Shown here piece after piece: positions 1-9,400 of a stretch of DNA of 64,000 nucleotides (the first letter of the stretch is position 1; each line of letters starts with the position of its first letter). Position numbers and translations under genes: made by a program. The notes under the pieces were generated by a model, which saw only the letters and a program-made list of their open reading frames with translations, ran no database searches and was not told the origin of the DNA. Source of the DNA: Thermoanaerobaculales bacterium (GTDB lineage: Bacteria; Acidobacteriota; Thermoanaerobaculia; Thermoanaerobaculales; Sulfomarinibacteraceae); NCBI GenBank assembly GCA_035358815.1, contig DAOPQC010000005.1, positions 62,001-126,000 of the forward strand, read 5' to 3'.

Positions 1-201
1 CTGGACGGTCGATCCCACGGCGACCAGGATCTTCAGCCGGCCCGCCTGCTCGGCGTTGACGTTCATGGTGATCTTGTCGGTCTCGAGCACCAGCAGCGGC
101 TCGTCGCGAGCCACCAGGTCGCCGTCGGCCTTCACCCACTCCGCGAGAACGCCCTCCTTGATCGACTCTCCGACCTCCGGGATGGTGACGTTGATGGGCA
201 T
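1..201 (-). CDS. sucB: Dihydrolipoyl succinyltransferase (2-oxoglutarate dehydrogenase E2), N-terminal part
   Basis: The first 67 codons run off the left edge of the window. The translation starts MPINVTIPEVGESIKEG and forms a lipoyl domain, with the lipoylation lysine in ETDKI at about residue 43. E2 carries succinyl groups between E1 and E3 on this swinging arm and transfers them to CoA. The ATG at 199-201 has a good Shine-Dalgarno (GAGGAAGG) just upstream. It follows sucA on the same strand with a 111-base gap, the usual sucA-sucB order. A pyruvate dehydrogenase E2 would look similar over this short stretch; the adjacent sucA makes the succinyl enzyme much more likely. Confidence 0.88.
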   Translation of the reverse strand, partial: MPINVTIPEVGESIKEGVLAEWVKADGDLVARDEPLLVLETDKITMNVNAEQAGRLKILVAVGSTVQ

Positions 202-260
202 GTCCGCCTTCCTCGCTGCGGTCGCCAGGGGTGTGAGGCGATCCGTGCTCTCCTGATTGT

Positions 261-290
261 CGGAAGCGCGCCCCAGTCGAAGCGCTTCCG
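261..290. other. Intergenic hairpin between sucA and sucB
   Basis: A perfect 9-bp inverted repeat (CGGAAGCGC / GCGCTTCCG) with a 12-base loop lies in the sucA-sucB gap. It has no T-run, so it looks like an mRNA processing or stabilising element rather than a terminator. Confidence 0.45.
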
Positions 291-312
291 CACTACCGTA
301 CACCACGACGGC

Positions 313-3063
313 TCACTCGATCAGCGCGTCGACCACGATCTTCGCCTGCTGCTCGCGGTGGATCCGCGGCGAGCCGGTGGCCGGGCTGGCGCTCGGCTCG
401 CGGCCCACGTAGCGCAGCTTGCGGTACGGGAAGAGCTCGAGGAGCCGTGGCAGCATGAAGGACCAGCCGCCGCGGTTCTCGGTCTCCTCCTGGACCCACA
501 CCACCTGCTCGGCGCCCTTGTGGGGCTTGACCAGCGCCCGCAGCAGCGCGTCGTTGAAGGGGTAGAACTGCTCGACGCGCACGATCGCGACATCGTTGAC
601 CCCGTGCTCCTCGCGGCCCTCGAGCAGGTCGTAGTAGACCTTGCCGCTGCACAGGACGAGCCGCCGCGTCGAGGAGGCCGGCGGCGTCGGATCGTCGAGC
701 AGCTCCGAGAACCGTCCCCCCACGAGCTCGGACAGCGGCGAGACGGCTCGCTTGTGGCGAAGCAGGCTTTTCGGGGCCATGACCACCAGCGGCCGCCGGA
801 ATGGGCGCTTGAGCTGCCGGCGCAGGGCGTGGAAGTACTGCGCCGGCGTGGTCAGGTTGCAGACCTGGATGTTGTCCTCGGCACACAGCGTGAGGTAACG
901 CTCGAGGTAGGCGTTGGAGTGCTCCGGTCCCTGGCCCTCGTAGCCGTGCGGCAGCAGCATGACGATGCCGCTGCCCCGCTGCCACTTGTCGAGCGCGGCG
1001 GCGATGAACTGGTCGATGATCACCTGCGCCCCGTTGGCGAAGTCGCCGAACTGGGCCTCCCAGAGCACGAGCATGTTGGGCTCGACCAGCGAGTAGCCGT
1101 AGTCGAAGCCGAGCACGGCGGCCTCGGAGAGCATGCTGTTGTAGACGCAGAACCGCGCCTGGCCTTCACGGACATGGTTGAGCGGGACGTAGACCTCCTG
1201 GTTCCTGGTGTCGAACCAGGCGGCGTGGCGCTGCGAGAAGGTGCCGCGGATCGAGTCCTGGCCGCTCAGCCGCACCGGCAGGCCCTCGGCGAGCAGGCTT
1301 CCGAATGCCAGCAGCTCCGCGAACGCCCAGTCGACCGAGCCGCCCGCGGCGAGCGTCGCGCTCAGCTCGGGCAGCCGTCGTCCCACCTTGCGGTTGAGGT
1401 GGAAGCCGTCGGGAATCGTGGTCAGCGCCCGCCCCACCTCCTCGAGGACGGCCGCCGGCACGCCGGTGTCGACCGGTGCGAAGTCGTACGGCTGATCGAG
1501 GCCGGACCAGGCCCCGCCGAACGCGTAGTCGGGCATGGCGTCGGGCATCGGACAGCTGGTCTTGACGGTCCTGAACGCGTCGTACAGCCGGTCGGAGAAC
1601 TCGTCGGACAGCCGGGAGCTGTCGTCGAGCGAGAGCACATGGTCTTGCTCGAGCCGCATCTGGTAGATGGCCCGGACCGGCGGGTGGGTCTCGATCTTCT
1701 GGTACATCACCGGTTGGGTGAAGGCCGGCTCATCACCCTCGTTGTGGCCGTGCTTTCGGTAGCAGAGCATGTCGATGACGACATCGGAGCCGAAGGTCTG
1801 GCGGAACCGCAGCGCCAGGTCGACCACAAAGCACACCGCCTCCGGGTCGTCGCCGTTGACGTGGAAGATCGGGGCCTCCACCAGCTTGGCCACGTCGGTG
1901 GGGTAGCGGGACGACCGGGCCTCGCCGGGCAGGGTCGTGAACCCGATCTGGTTGTTGACCACGATGTGGACGGTGCCGCCGGTACGGTAGCCCTCGAGCT
2001 GGGAGAGGTTGAACGTCTCGGCGACCAGCCCCTGACCGGCGAAGGCGGCGTCGCCGTGGATCAGGAGCGGCAGCACCTTGCGGCGATGGACGGTGTCACC
2101 CCGGAAGCGCTGCTTGGCGCGCGCCCGGCCCTCGACCACCGGATTGACGGCCTCGAGGTGGCTCGGGTTTGCGGTCAGCGAGAGGTGGACCGTGCGCCCG
2201 TTCGAGGCTGGGTAGTCCGACGAGTAGCCACGGTGGTACTTGACGTCGCCGTCGCCACCCACCGGGTCCGGCGCCAGGTTGTCCTCGAACTCGTGGAAGA
2301 TCAGGGAGTAGGGTTTGCGCAGGATGTTGGCGAGGACGTTGAGCCGGCCGCGGTGGGGCATGCCGATGACGATCTCCTCGGCACCGGCGTCGGCCGCGGT
2401 CTCGATGAACTGATGGAGGGCCGGGATCAACGACTCGGCGCCCTCGAGCGAGAAGCGCTTCTGGCCGACGTAGCGGCTGTGGGTGAAGGTCTCGAACAGC
2501 TCGGCATCGGTCAGCTGCTTGAGGATCGCGACCCGGCGCTCGGGCGGGAATGCCGGCCGGTTCCGGATGGGCTCCATCTCATGCTGCAGCCAGCGCCGCA
2601 TGTGGACGTTCTGGATGTGGAGGTACTCGACCCCGATGCTCCGGCAGTAGATGTCGCGCAGGACCTCGATGATGTCGCGCAGCGTCATCCGCTGCGGCCC
2701 GCCGAGGTGCCCGGTGTCGTACACCTCGTCGAGGTGGTGCTCGGTCAACCCGAAGGCGGCGAGCTCGAGCGATGGGTGGGAGGCCGGGCTCGCCTCGAGC
2801 GGGTTCACGTCCGCGATGAGGTGGCCGACGTTCCGGTACGCGAAGATCAGGCTGGCGACGCGGGACTGGTCGTTGGCGCGATCGGCGGCGACGCAGTCCC
2901 GCGGGCACATCGCCAGGTCGAAGCCGGTGAAGAACAGCCGCCACTCCTCGGACACCGACGACGGGTCGTGCCGCCAAAGCTCATGGAGCTGGTCGATGTA
3001 GTCGGCGCTCGCGAGCACGGACAGCGACGGACGAGTGAGTCCGGTCAACGGTTCAGGAACCAC
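313..3063 (-). CDS. sucA: 2-oxoglutarate dehydrogenase E1 component
   Basis: Thiamine-diphosphate-dependent decarboxylase of the TCA cycle, 916 residues, the usual family size. The N-terminal segment (IDQLHELWRHDPSSVSEEWR) is the E1o region that contacts E2. GMPHRGRLNVLANI and LSLTANPSHLEAVNPVVEG are typical of the active site, and GDAAFAGQGLVAETFN is the diphosphate/metal-binding motif. The C terminus ends in the conserved SPATGSPRIHREQQ segment. The start is a GTG at 3061-3063 in the expected place. sucB follows, so this is a sucAB operon. The long open frame on the opposite strand is a GC-rich codon-bias shadow. Confidence 0.95.
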   Translation of the reverse strand: MVPEPLTGLTRPSLSVLASADYIDQLHELWRHDPSSVSEEWRLFFTGFDLAMCPRDCVAADRANDQSRVASLIFAYRNVGHLIADVNPLEASPASHPSLELAAFGLTEHHLDEVYDTGHLGGPQRMTLRDIIEVLRDIYCRSIGVEYLHIQNVHMRRWLQHEMEPIRNRPAFPPERRVAILKQLTDAELFETFTHSRYVGQKRFSLEGAESLIPALHQFIETAADAGAEEIVIGMPHRGRLNVLANILRKPYSLIFHEFEDNLAPDPVGGDGDVKYHRGYSSDYPASNGRTVHLSLTANPSHLEAVNPVVEGRARAKQRFRGDTVHRRKVLPLLIHGDAAFAGQGLVAETFNLSQLEGYRTGGTVHIVVNNQIGFTTLPGEARSSRYPTDVAKLVEAPIFHVNGDDPEAVCFVVDLALRFRQTFGSDVVIDMLCYRKHGHNEGDEPAFTQPVMYQKIETHPPVRAIYQMRLEQDHVLSLDDSSRLSDEFSDRLYDAFRTVKTSCPMPDAMPDYAFGGAWSGLDQPYDFAPVDTGVPAAVLEEVGRALTTIPDGFHLNRKVGRRLPELSATLAAGGSVDWAFAELLAFGSLLAEGLPVRLSGQDSIRGTFSQRHAAWFDTRNQEVYVPLNHVREGQARFCVYNSMLSEAAVLGFDYGYSLVEPNMLVLWEAQFGDFANGAQVIIDQFIAAALDKWQRGSGIVMLLPHGYEGQGPEHSNAYLERYLTLCAEDNIQVCNLTTPAQYFHALRRQLKRPFRRPLVVMAPKSLLRHKRAVSPLSELVGGRFSELLDDPTPPASSTRRLVLCSGKVYYDLLEGREEHGVNDVAIVRVEQFYPFNDALLRALVKPHKGAEQVVWVQEETENRGGWSFMLPRLLELFPYRKLRYVGREPSASPATGSPRIHREQQAKIVVDALIE

Positions 3064-3413
3064 GGCGGCTGCGCTCCTTGCGGCCGGCGTGCCCCGATCG
3101 GGCGGCCGGCGCTACCCGAGCAGGCAACATGCCGTGCCTGACGGGCATTTCCCGGCAGCCATGGTATCGCATTTCGCCGTGATGAAAGTGGATAGCGCGA
3201 GAACGAGAGGATCTAGGATCTGGGGGATAGGGCCCTGCCCGCATCCGCTTCCGCGCCCGCTTCCGATTCCGAGCCCGGTTTCCCGGTTCGACAGCCCCGT
3301 CGGGCGCGGGCGCGGAAGCGGAGGCGCGCCGGTGCCATCGGGAACGGGGACGGGAACGGGAGCGGGAACGAACGGAAGTGCGTCCTGATCCCTGTCGCCT
3401 GAAACCCAACCCC
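3064..3413. other. 350-base intergenic region upstream of sucA
   Basis: Contains no gene I can support. It must hold the sucA promoter (minus strand, about 3070-3200), but I see no clear -35/-10 pair. Its left two-thirds is filled by hexamer repeat element A (listed separately). Confidence 0.5.
3224..3380. repeat. Hexamer repeat element A
   Basis: Begins with the boundary motif GGGATAGGGCCC (3224-3235). This is followed by a pyrimidine-rich arm of degenerate CCGCTTCCGCGCCC-type hexamers (to about 3281), a short spacer, and a purine-rich arm (3299-3380) ending in GGGAACGGGGACGGGAACGG-type units. The arms are reverse complements, so the element can fold into a long imperfect hairpin. It sits between sucA and ssnA. 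Element B at 6227-6404 carries the same 12-base boundary motif. Confidence 0.7.
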
Positions 3414-4757
3414 TCAGTTCGTCGGCGCGGGAAGAGCGTGAAACCGCTCCCAGACCCGAGGCGCGATCTCGCGCGCCTCTCGCGCCGTCCCCTCGACGTC
3501 GATCGTGAGCAGCTCGAAGTCGCGCATCAGCACCCTGCCCCGGGCCACGGTGTGGCGCACCGGTGCGCCGGCCGCGCCGTAGACGAGGTGACCGAACAGG
3601 CGCTCGGGGTCGATCGGCGTCGGCGACGGCGCCTCGACGACCGCGATGTCGGCCGGGGCGCCCGCGGCGAGCTCGCCGAGGAGAGGCTCGTCGAGGAAGG
3701 CGCCGGCGGCACGGCCGGTCGCGGCGAGCAGCCCGGGGTGGACCTCGAAGCCGACCCGCGGATCGCGCTGCGCGCCGCGGTGGGTGAGAAAGGCAAAGCG
3801 GAGGGCCCCCAGCATCGACGAGCCCATCCCGTCGGTGCCCAGGGCGAGCCGGCAGCCGGCGCGATGGGCGCCGACGACGTCGAGGCGGCCGACCCCGTTG
3901 TTCGCGTTGGACTCCGGGTTGTGGACCAGCACCGCTCCCGCCCGGGCCACCCGGTCGAGGTCGTCGGCCGGCAGGTGCACGCCATGCGCGAGCAGGGCGC
4001 GGTCGTCGAGCAGGCCGGTGGCCTCCAGTCGCTGCAGCGGCCCGCGGCCGTAGAGCGCATTGGAGACGCGCGCATCGAGCGGGTCCTCGGCGACGTGGAG
4101 GTGGACCCCGGTGCCGGACGGGCGGAGCCGCGCCGTTTCCGCGAGCGTGGCATCGGCGACGGTGAAGGAGGCGTGAAGGCCCATCAGACCACGGACCGTG
4201 GGGTGGTCGAGGTGGCGGCCGCAGAAGTCCGCGTTCTCCTCGACGCCGGCGATGGCCTCGTCGTGCCCGTTGCGGTCCGACGCCTCGTAGCACAGCACCG
4301 CGGACAGGCCCGCCGCCACGACCTCGCTCGCGGTGGCGTCCAGGCTGCCGGTGATGAAGCGCGGCGAGGCGTGGTGGTCGAAGACGGTGGTGCAGCCGCA
4401 GCGGATGCAGTCGGCGAGGGTCAGCCGGGCCGAAACGTGGACCGCCTGCTCGTCGAGGCTGCGGTCGAGGCGCCACCACAGGCCCTCGAGGATCTCCCCG
4501 AAGGAGCGTGGCGCGAAGCCGGGATCGAGGCCGCGGGCGAGCGCCGAGTAGAAGTGGTGGTGGAGATTGACGAACCCGGGCAGGATGAGGCCGCCCCGGG
4601 CGTCGAGGACCTCGGCCTCGGGCCAGCGGGCGCGGAGGGACGCCGTGCTGCCGACCGCGTCGATGCGGTCGCCCTGCCAGGCGACCGCGCCGTCGGCGAG
4701 CACCGCGGGCCGCTCGCCGCCGGTGGCAAGGGTGCCGTTGCCGATGATCGTCGTCAT
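3414..4757 (-). CDS. ssnA: SsnA-like amidohydrolase
   Basis: 447-residue metal-dependent amidohydrolase of the SsnA/guanine-deaminase-like group. LPGFVNLHHHFYSALARGL near residue 60 gives the N-terminal HxH-type metal site. Further metal/catalytic positions are GVHLHVAED, LLAHGVHL and LALGTDGMG. The ATG at 4755-4757 matches the family N terminus (MTTIIGNG); longer reading from 4850 is not supported. It lies 10 bases downstream of the amidohydrolase at 4768-6162 and close to ygfK and xdhD. This grouping (ssnA, ygfK, xdhD, hydantoinase) is known from E. coli and from anaerobic urate-degrading gut bacteria, so a hydrolytic step on a purine or its ring-opened product is likely. The substrate cannot be read from sequence. 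Confidence 0.85.
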   Translation of the reverse strand: MTTIIGNGTLATGGERPAVLADGAVAWQGDRIDAVGSTASLRARWPEAEVLDARGGLILPGFVNLHHHFYSALARGLDPGFAPRSFGEILEGLWWRLDRSLDEQAVHVSARLTLADCIRCGCTTVFDHHASPRFITGSLDATASEVVAAGLSAVLCYEASDRNGHDEAIAGVEENADFCGRHLDHPTVRGLMGLHASFTVADATLAETARLRPSGTGVHLHVAEDPLDARVSNALYGRGPLQRLEATGLLDDRALLAHGVHLPADDLDRVARAGAVLVHNPESNANNGVGRLDVVGAHRAGCRLALGTDGMGSSMLGALRFAFLTHRGAQRDPRVGFEVHPGLLAATGRAAGAFLDEPLLGELAAGAPADIAVVEAPSPTPIDPERLFGHLVYGAAGAPVRHTVARGRVLMRDFELLTIDVEGTAREAREIAPRVWERFHALPAPTN

Positions 4758-4767
4758 GAGCCGATCC

Positions 4768-6162
4768 TCATGGTGCTCCGCGTCGCACGAACTCGCCCGC
4801 GCCGGCGGGCGCCAGCCACTCCTCGCCGTCGGCCCGGCGCTCGAAGACACAGCGGCCGCGCAGGTAGGTCTTTTGAACTCGCCCGGTCAACCGCCGGCCC
4901 TCGAGCGGGGTGTAGCGGTTCAGGTTATGGAGGTCGCGGGCGTGGACGGTCCAGGTTGCGGCCTCGTCGAACACCACGAAGTCCGCGTCGAGGCCGGGCT
5001 TCAGTGCCCCCTTGCGGTGGTCGACGCCGAAGAAGCGAGCGGGTCCCGATGACAGCACCTGCGCCAGGCGCGCCAGCGACAGACGGCCGCGACGAACGCC
5101 CTCGGAGTAGAGGTAGGGCAGCAGCAGCTCGACCCCGGGAACCCCGCCGTAGTCGCTCCAGATCGATCCGGTCCGCTTCTCGTCAGGCCACTGGCCCGCG
5201 GCGTGGTCGGTGGCGACGAAGGCCAGCTCGCCCTCGGCGAGGCCCCGCCACAGGCGGGAGCGGTCGGAGGCGGCCTTGACGACCGGCGCCGTCTTGAGCA
5301 ACGAGCCCATCGACTCGAGGTCGTCGTCGGTGAACTCCAGGTAGTGGGGGCAGGTTTCGGCAGTGACAGGGCAGCCGTCCCGGCGGGCGGCGCTGATCCG
5401 GTCGAGCGCCTCGCCAGACGCCAGGTGGACGACGTGGGCGCGCGCGCCGCTCCGCCGGCAGGCGTCGATGACGGCCTCGACCGCTCGCACCTCGGCGATC
5501 GCGGGCCGGGACTCGGCGTAGGCGCGCGGCGAGTCGAGGCCGCGCCGGCGGAGCAGTGACTCCTCCTCGCGCACGGTGTCAGCGTCCTCGGCGTGGACCC
5601 CTACCGGCAGGCCGAGCGCGCGGGACGCCTCGAGGACCTCGCCGAGCTGGCGGACGGTGAGGTGGCGGAAGCTGTCCATGCCCGACAGCAGGTAGACCTT
5701 GATGGCGGCGACGCCGGCGGCGGCGAGCTCGCCGAGCCGGTCGCGCCAGCCGGGCTGCTCGAGCGCGTTCGCGGACGCGCCGCCCCAGAGCATGAAGTCG
5801 ACGTGGGCCTTGGGCGTGATCGCGAGCAGCTTGGCTGCGAGAGCCAGGGTGTCGGTCACGGGTGGCAGGGAGGTGCACGGCATGTCGACGACGCAGGTGA
5901 CACCGCCGGCAGCGGCCGCCGCGGTGCCGCTGTCGAAGTTCTCGCGGTGCGTGAAGCCGGGGTCGTTGAAGTGGACGTGGCCGTCGATCGCACCCGGCAG
6001 CACGAGCGCGCCCCCCAGGTCGACCCACTCCTCGCCCTCGGCGGCCGTCTCCTGGCCGGCCTGCGTCACCGCGACGAAGCGGCCGTCCTCGACGACGAGC
6101 TCGCGCGGCACTGTCGTGTCGTCGCCGGCTGGGATGCGAAGGTTGCAGAAGCGGGTGCGCAC
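4768..6162 (-). CDS. Cyclic amidohydrolase (allantoinase/dihydropyrimidinase/hydantoinase family)
   Basis: 464 residues, a dihydroorotase-like TIM-barrel amidohydrolase. DGHVHFNDPG supplies the first two metal histidines and AAIKVYLL the likely carboxylated bridging lysine. VGVHAED and HVVHLASGE supply later histidines, and FVATDHAAG the catalytic aspartate. The overall pattern (FDSGTAAAAAGGVTCVVDMP) is closest to allantoinases and hydantoinases. The start is GTG at 6160-6162. The neighbouring ssnA and ygfK suggest it is the counterpart of the hyuA/ygeZ enzyme of the selenium-linked purine cluster, opening a cyclic amide of the purine skeleton. Allantoinase remains an alternative. Confidence 0.85.
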   Translation of the reverse strand: MRTRFCNLRIPAGDDTTVPRELVVEDGRFVAVTQAGQETAAEGEEWVDLGGALVLPGAIDGHVHFNDPGFTHRENFDSGTAAAAAGGVTCVVDMPCTSLPPVTDTLALAAKLLAITPKAHVDFMLWGGASANALEQPGWRDRLGELAAAGVAAIKVYLLSGMDSFRHLTVRQLGEVLEASRALGLPVGVHAEDADTVREEESLLRRRGLDSPRAYAESRPAIAEVRAVEAVIDACRRSGARAHVVHLASGEALDRISAARRDGCPVTAETCPHYLEFTDDDLESMGSLLKTAPVVKAASDRSRLWRGLAEGELAFVATDHAAGQWPDEKRTGSIWSDYGGVPGVELLLPYLYSEGVRRGRLSLARLAQVLSSGPARFFGVDHRKGALKPGLDADFVVFDEAATWTVHARDLHNLNRYTPLEGRRLTGRVQKTYLRGRCVFERRADGEEWLAPAGAGEFVRRGAP

Positions 6163-6226
6163 GAGGCCATTGTATCGGGGTTGCCCCGTCCACCCTCCCG
6201 ACCAGGAGTTAGGGGCTCGGGGATAG

Positions 6227-6404
6227 GGGATAGGGCCCCACCCGTTCCCGTTCCCGTACCCGTTCCCGTGCCCGTTCCCGTTCCCGTTCCCGGAACGGAC
6301 TCAACGACATCTCGCGCATGGGCGCGGGTGGGGGTTGCGTGGTCCAGCACCGTGCTGGAATGCGCGAGATTCGGGTACGGGCACGGGAACGGGATCGGGA
6401 ACGG
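6227..6404. repeat. Hexamer repeat element B with nested palindromes
   Basis: Boundary motif GGGATAGGGCCC (6227-6238), then about 52 bases of CCCGTTCCCGTTCCC-type hexamers (6241-6292), a core of about 80 bases, and a purine arm of GGGTACGGGCACGGGAACGG-type units (6372-6404). The core itself has an 11-bp perfect inverted repeat, ATCTCGCGCAT (6309-6319) against ATGCGCGAGAT (6360-6370). Inside that is an 8-bp hairpin, TCCAGCAC/GTGCTGGA (6343-6359). It lies between the end of ygfK and the start of the amidohydrolase gene. Confidence 0.75.
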
Positions 6405-6411
6405 AGTTCGC

Positions 6412-9400
6412 TCAGCCTGCGGAGTCGGCGAGCGCGACCGGGATCCAGGGCGCCGACCGACGAACGCCGTGGAACAGCACGAGCATGGTGGCGCAGGCGC
6501 GCAAGCTGAGCGGTTCCGCCGGTGCGTCGCCGGTGAGCCGTGATCCCACCAGGGCCAGATCGTCGCTCGCCAGGCGGAGCTCTGCCCCGCCGGTGCGGTA
6601 GCGCAGGGTGTCGCCGATCTCGAGCTCGTGACGGGTGCCGGCGAGCACGGCCTGGACCACCCAGCTGTCGTCCCGGCGGACGATGCGGAAGGCGTTGTCG
6701 GACTGTGCGAGGAACGATGTTCCGTCGAGGAACAGCCGCGGCTTGTCGGCGAACGGGCGGCCCGAGGTCGGGCAGAAGGTGGTGCAGTTGCCGCAGTCGT
6801 TGCACAGGTCGGCGAGCAGCGCCACCTGAGGCTCTTGCCGAATCTCGAACGGCTCGTGGTCGACGGCCACCGCCTTGCCGCGCCGCCACCGCAGCACCGG
6901 CAGCTCGAACCGCGAACCGGCCGACCGGTAGGTGAAGATGGCGCGGTTGGGGCATACCGTCTCGCAGGTCGAGCAGAGCAGGTCGCAGTCCAGGCAGCGG
7001 CCGGCCTCGGCGACGGCGGCGGTGGGCGGATAGGTGCCGACCACCTCGTCAAAGCCGGTGCGCCGCCGCGCCGGGAGCAGCGGCACGCGCTCGCGAAACC
7101 TCCGCGCTGAGCGGCGGCGGAGCAGATCCGTCCGATCGAGGAAGCGCTGCTCCGTCGCTCGGGGGCCCTCGCCGCGCCCCTCGCGGGCAGCGATCGCGGC
7201 GGCGATGCGGCGGCCGTCGCCGCAGGCCTTGACGATCGTGGCCGGGCCGTCGTCGATCAGGTCGCCGCCGGCGTACACGTTGGGCAGCGAGGTCTCCAGG
7301 GTCACCGGGTTGACGATCAGGAAACCGGCACGGTTGACATCGGGCCTGTCTCCTGCGAACAGCGACAGGTCAGCCCGCTGCCCGACCGCAACGACCAGGG
7401 CATCCAGGGAAATCTCCCGGTCGGACCCCCACATCCGGATCGGCCGGCGGCGGCCGCTCTCGTCCGGCTCGCCGAGCATGGTGCCGGCGCAGCGCAGGCC
7501 GCACACCCGTCCGTTCTCGGAGAGCACGGCGACCGGCAGCGTCTGCTCGAGGATCGGGATGCCCTCCTCGTCGAGCGCCTCGAGCTCCTCCCGCTGCGCC
7601 GGCATCTCGCGCCGGCTGCGACGGTAGATGACCGTCACCTCGCCGGCGCCGAGCCGCCGCGCGGTGCGCGCACAGTCGATCGCCACGTCACCGCCGCCGA
7701 TCACCCCGACTCGGCCGGGGAGCTCGGTGAGGTGGCCTGAACGGGCTGCGCGCAGGAAGATCAGGGCGTCCCACACGCCGCTGGCGTCGTCTCCGGGCAC
7801 TCCGAGACGGGCGCCCTTCTGGGCGCCGGTCGCGACCACGATGTGACCGTAGCCGGCAGCGCGCAGCGCCTCGAGCGTGACGTCCCTGCCGGCCCTCTGT
7901 CCGTGTCGGACCTCGATGTCGGCGGCTGCCAGCCGGCCGATGTCGCGGTCCACTGCCTCGCGGCCGGTGCGGAAACCCGGAATGGACCCGGAGACCATGC
8001 CGCCGCTCGCGGATCTGGCCTCGAACACCGTGACCGCGAAGCCGGCGCGGCGGAGGAACTCGGCTGCGGAGAGGCCGCACGGCCCGGCCCCGATGACGGC
8101 AACCCTGACGTCGCCGGTCGCAGCGGCCGGCTCCCGCGCGGGCGCGGCGGCCTTCTCCATGATGAAGCGCTTGATCTCGCGGATCGCGAGCGGGTCATCG
8201 AGGTGGGTTCGCAGGCACGGCAGCTCGCAAGGGTGGTGGCAGGCCCGCCCCAGGACCTCCGGCAGCGGGTTGTCCTCACGGATCACCGCGGCGGCGCCCG
8301 CGAGGTCGCCCCGCGACAGCCGGCGCATGTACTCGGGGACGCGTTGGCCGACGTCGCAGGCCTCAGTGCAGGGGGCGGCGATGCAGTCGAACGGGCCGAG
8401 CGGGCGACGCCCCTTGGCGCGCGAACGGTCGAACCTGGCAGCCTTCAGCCCGGGGTCCTGGAGGACCGTGTCGGCGTATCCGGCGAGGTTCTGCTGAGTG
8501 GCCCGTGCGCCGCGCTCGAGGAGGTTGATGTCCGACGGTTCCCAGTCGCCGGCGGTGCGCAGGATGAGGTCGTCCAGGGACTCGGCGCCGACCATCTCCA
8601 TGGCGGCGGCGATGTTCTCGAGGTACTGTCGGAGCCTGAGGTAGCCGCCGGGCCGCAGCAGGTCCGAGCACGCGGTGATTGGGCGCAGGCCGGCCGCCAG
8701 CAGGGCGGGCGTATTGAAGGCGTCGGCGCCGCCGGCGAACGAGATCCGCAGCCGGCCCTCGAGCTCCTCTTGGAGTCGGCTCGCCAGGCGCACGGTCAAG
8801 GCATGCAGCGGGCGGCCGGACATGTACATCCGGGCCTGCTCGAGGTCGAAGACGTCGCGGTGGTTGACCACCGGTAGCGTGTTGGACAGCTTGACGCCGA
8901 AGGTCACGCCGCGGCGCTCGGCGGTGGTGATGAGCTCCCGGATGAGATCGACCGCCTCGGGAAAGGTGGGATCGCCGGCGAACGCCTCGGCTGACAGACT
9001 GATGTCGTGGAATCCGAGCTCGCCGTGCAGGATGTGCGCGACCTCCTCGACGCCGAGCAGCGTGGGGTTGAGCTTGATCGTGGTCGGCAGGCGCCAGCGC
9101 TCAATCAGGTACGCGGCGATGAGCCCGATCTCCTCGGCCCGGCAGCCGTGCATCGTCGACAACGTGATCCCGCCGGCAAGCCGGCGCGGGATCTCGGTTG
9201 ACGCCGCCTCGGGCATGCGGGTCGCCATCGCCGCCACCGCGCGGTCGAGGTCGCGCCCCGCGTCGAGGCAGCGCTCGAGGAAGCGCTGAAGGTTCGGCTG
9301 GCGGATGCCCTTGAGGTCGTAGCCGACGCTGACGTCGAACAGGACACCGGTGCGCTCGCCGGCCAGCTCGAGCCGGTGATGGAGGGCGTGCACCAGGACC

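Noticed and set aside
281..290. AAGCGCTT between sucA and sucB as a third LacI operator
   Set aside because: It lacks the GC and TGn flanks of the two real sites and is explained by the CGGAAGCGC hairpin.
358..3141. 927-codon open frame antisense to sucA
   Set aside because: It lies fully opposite a textbook sucA. Its product is Val/Asp/Gly/Arg-rich without motifs, as expected for the antisense frame of a GC-rich gene.
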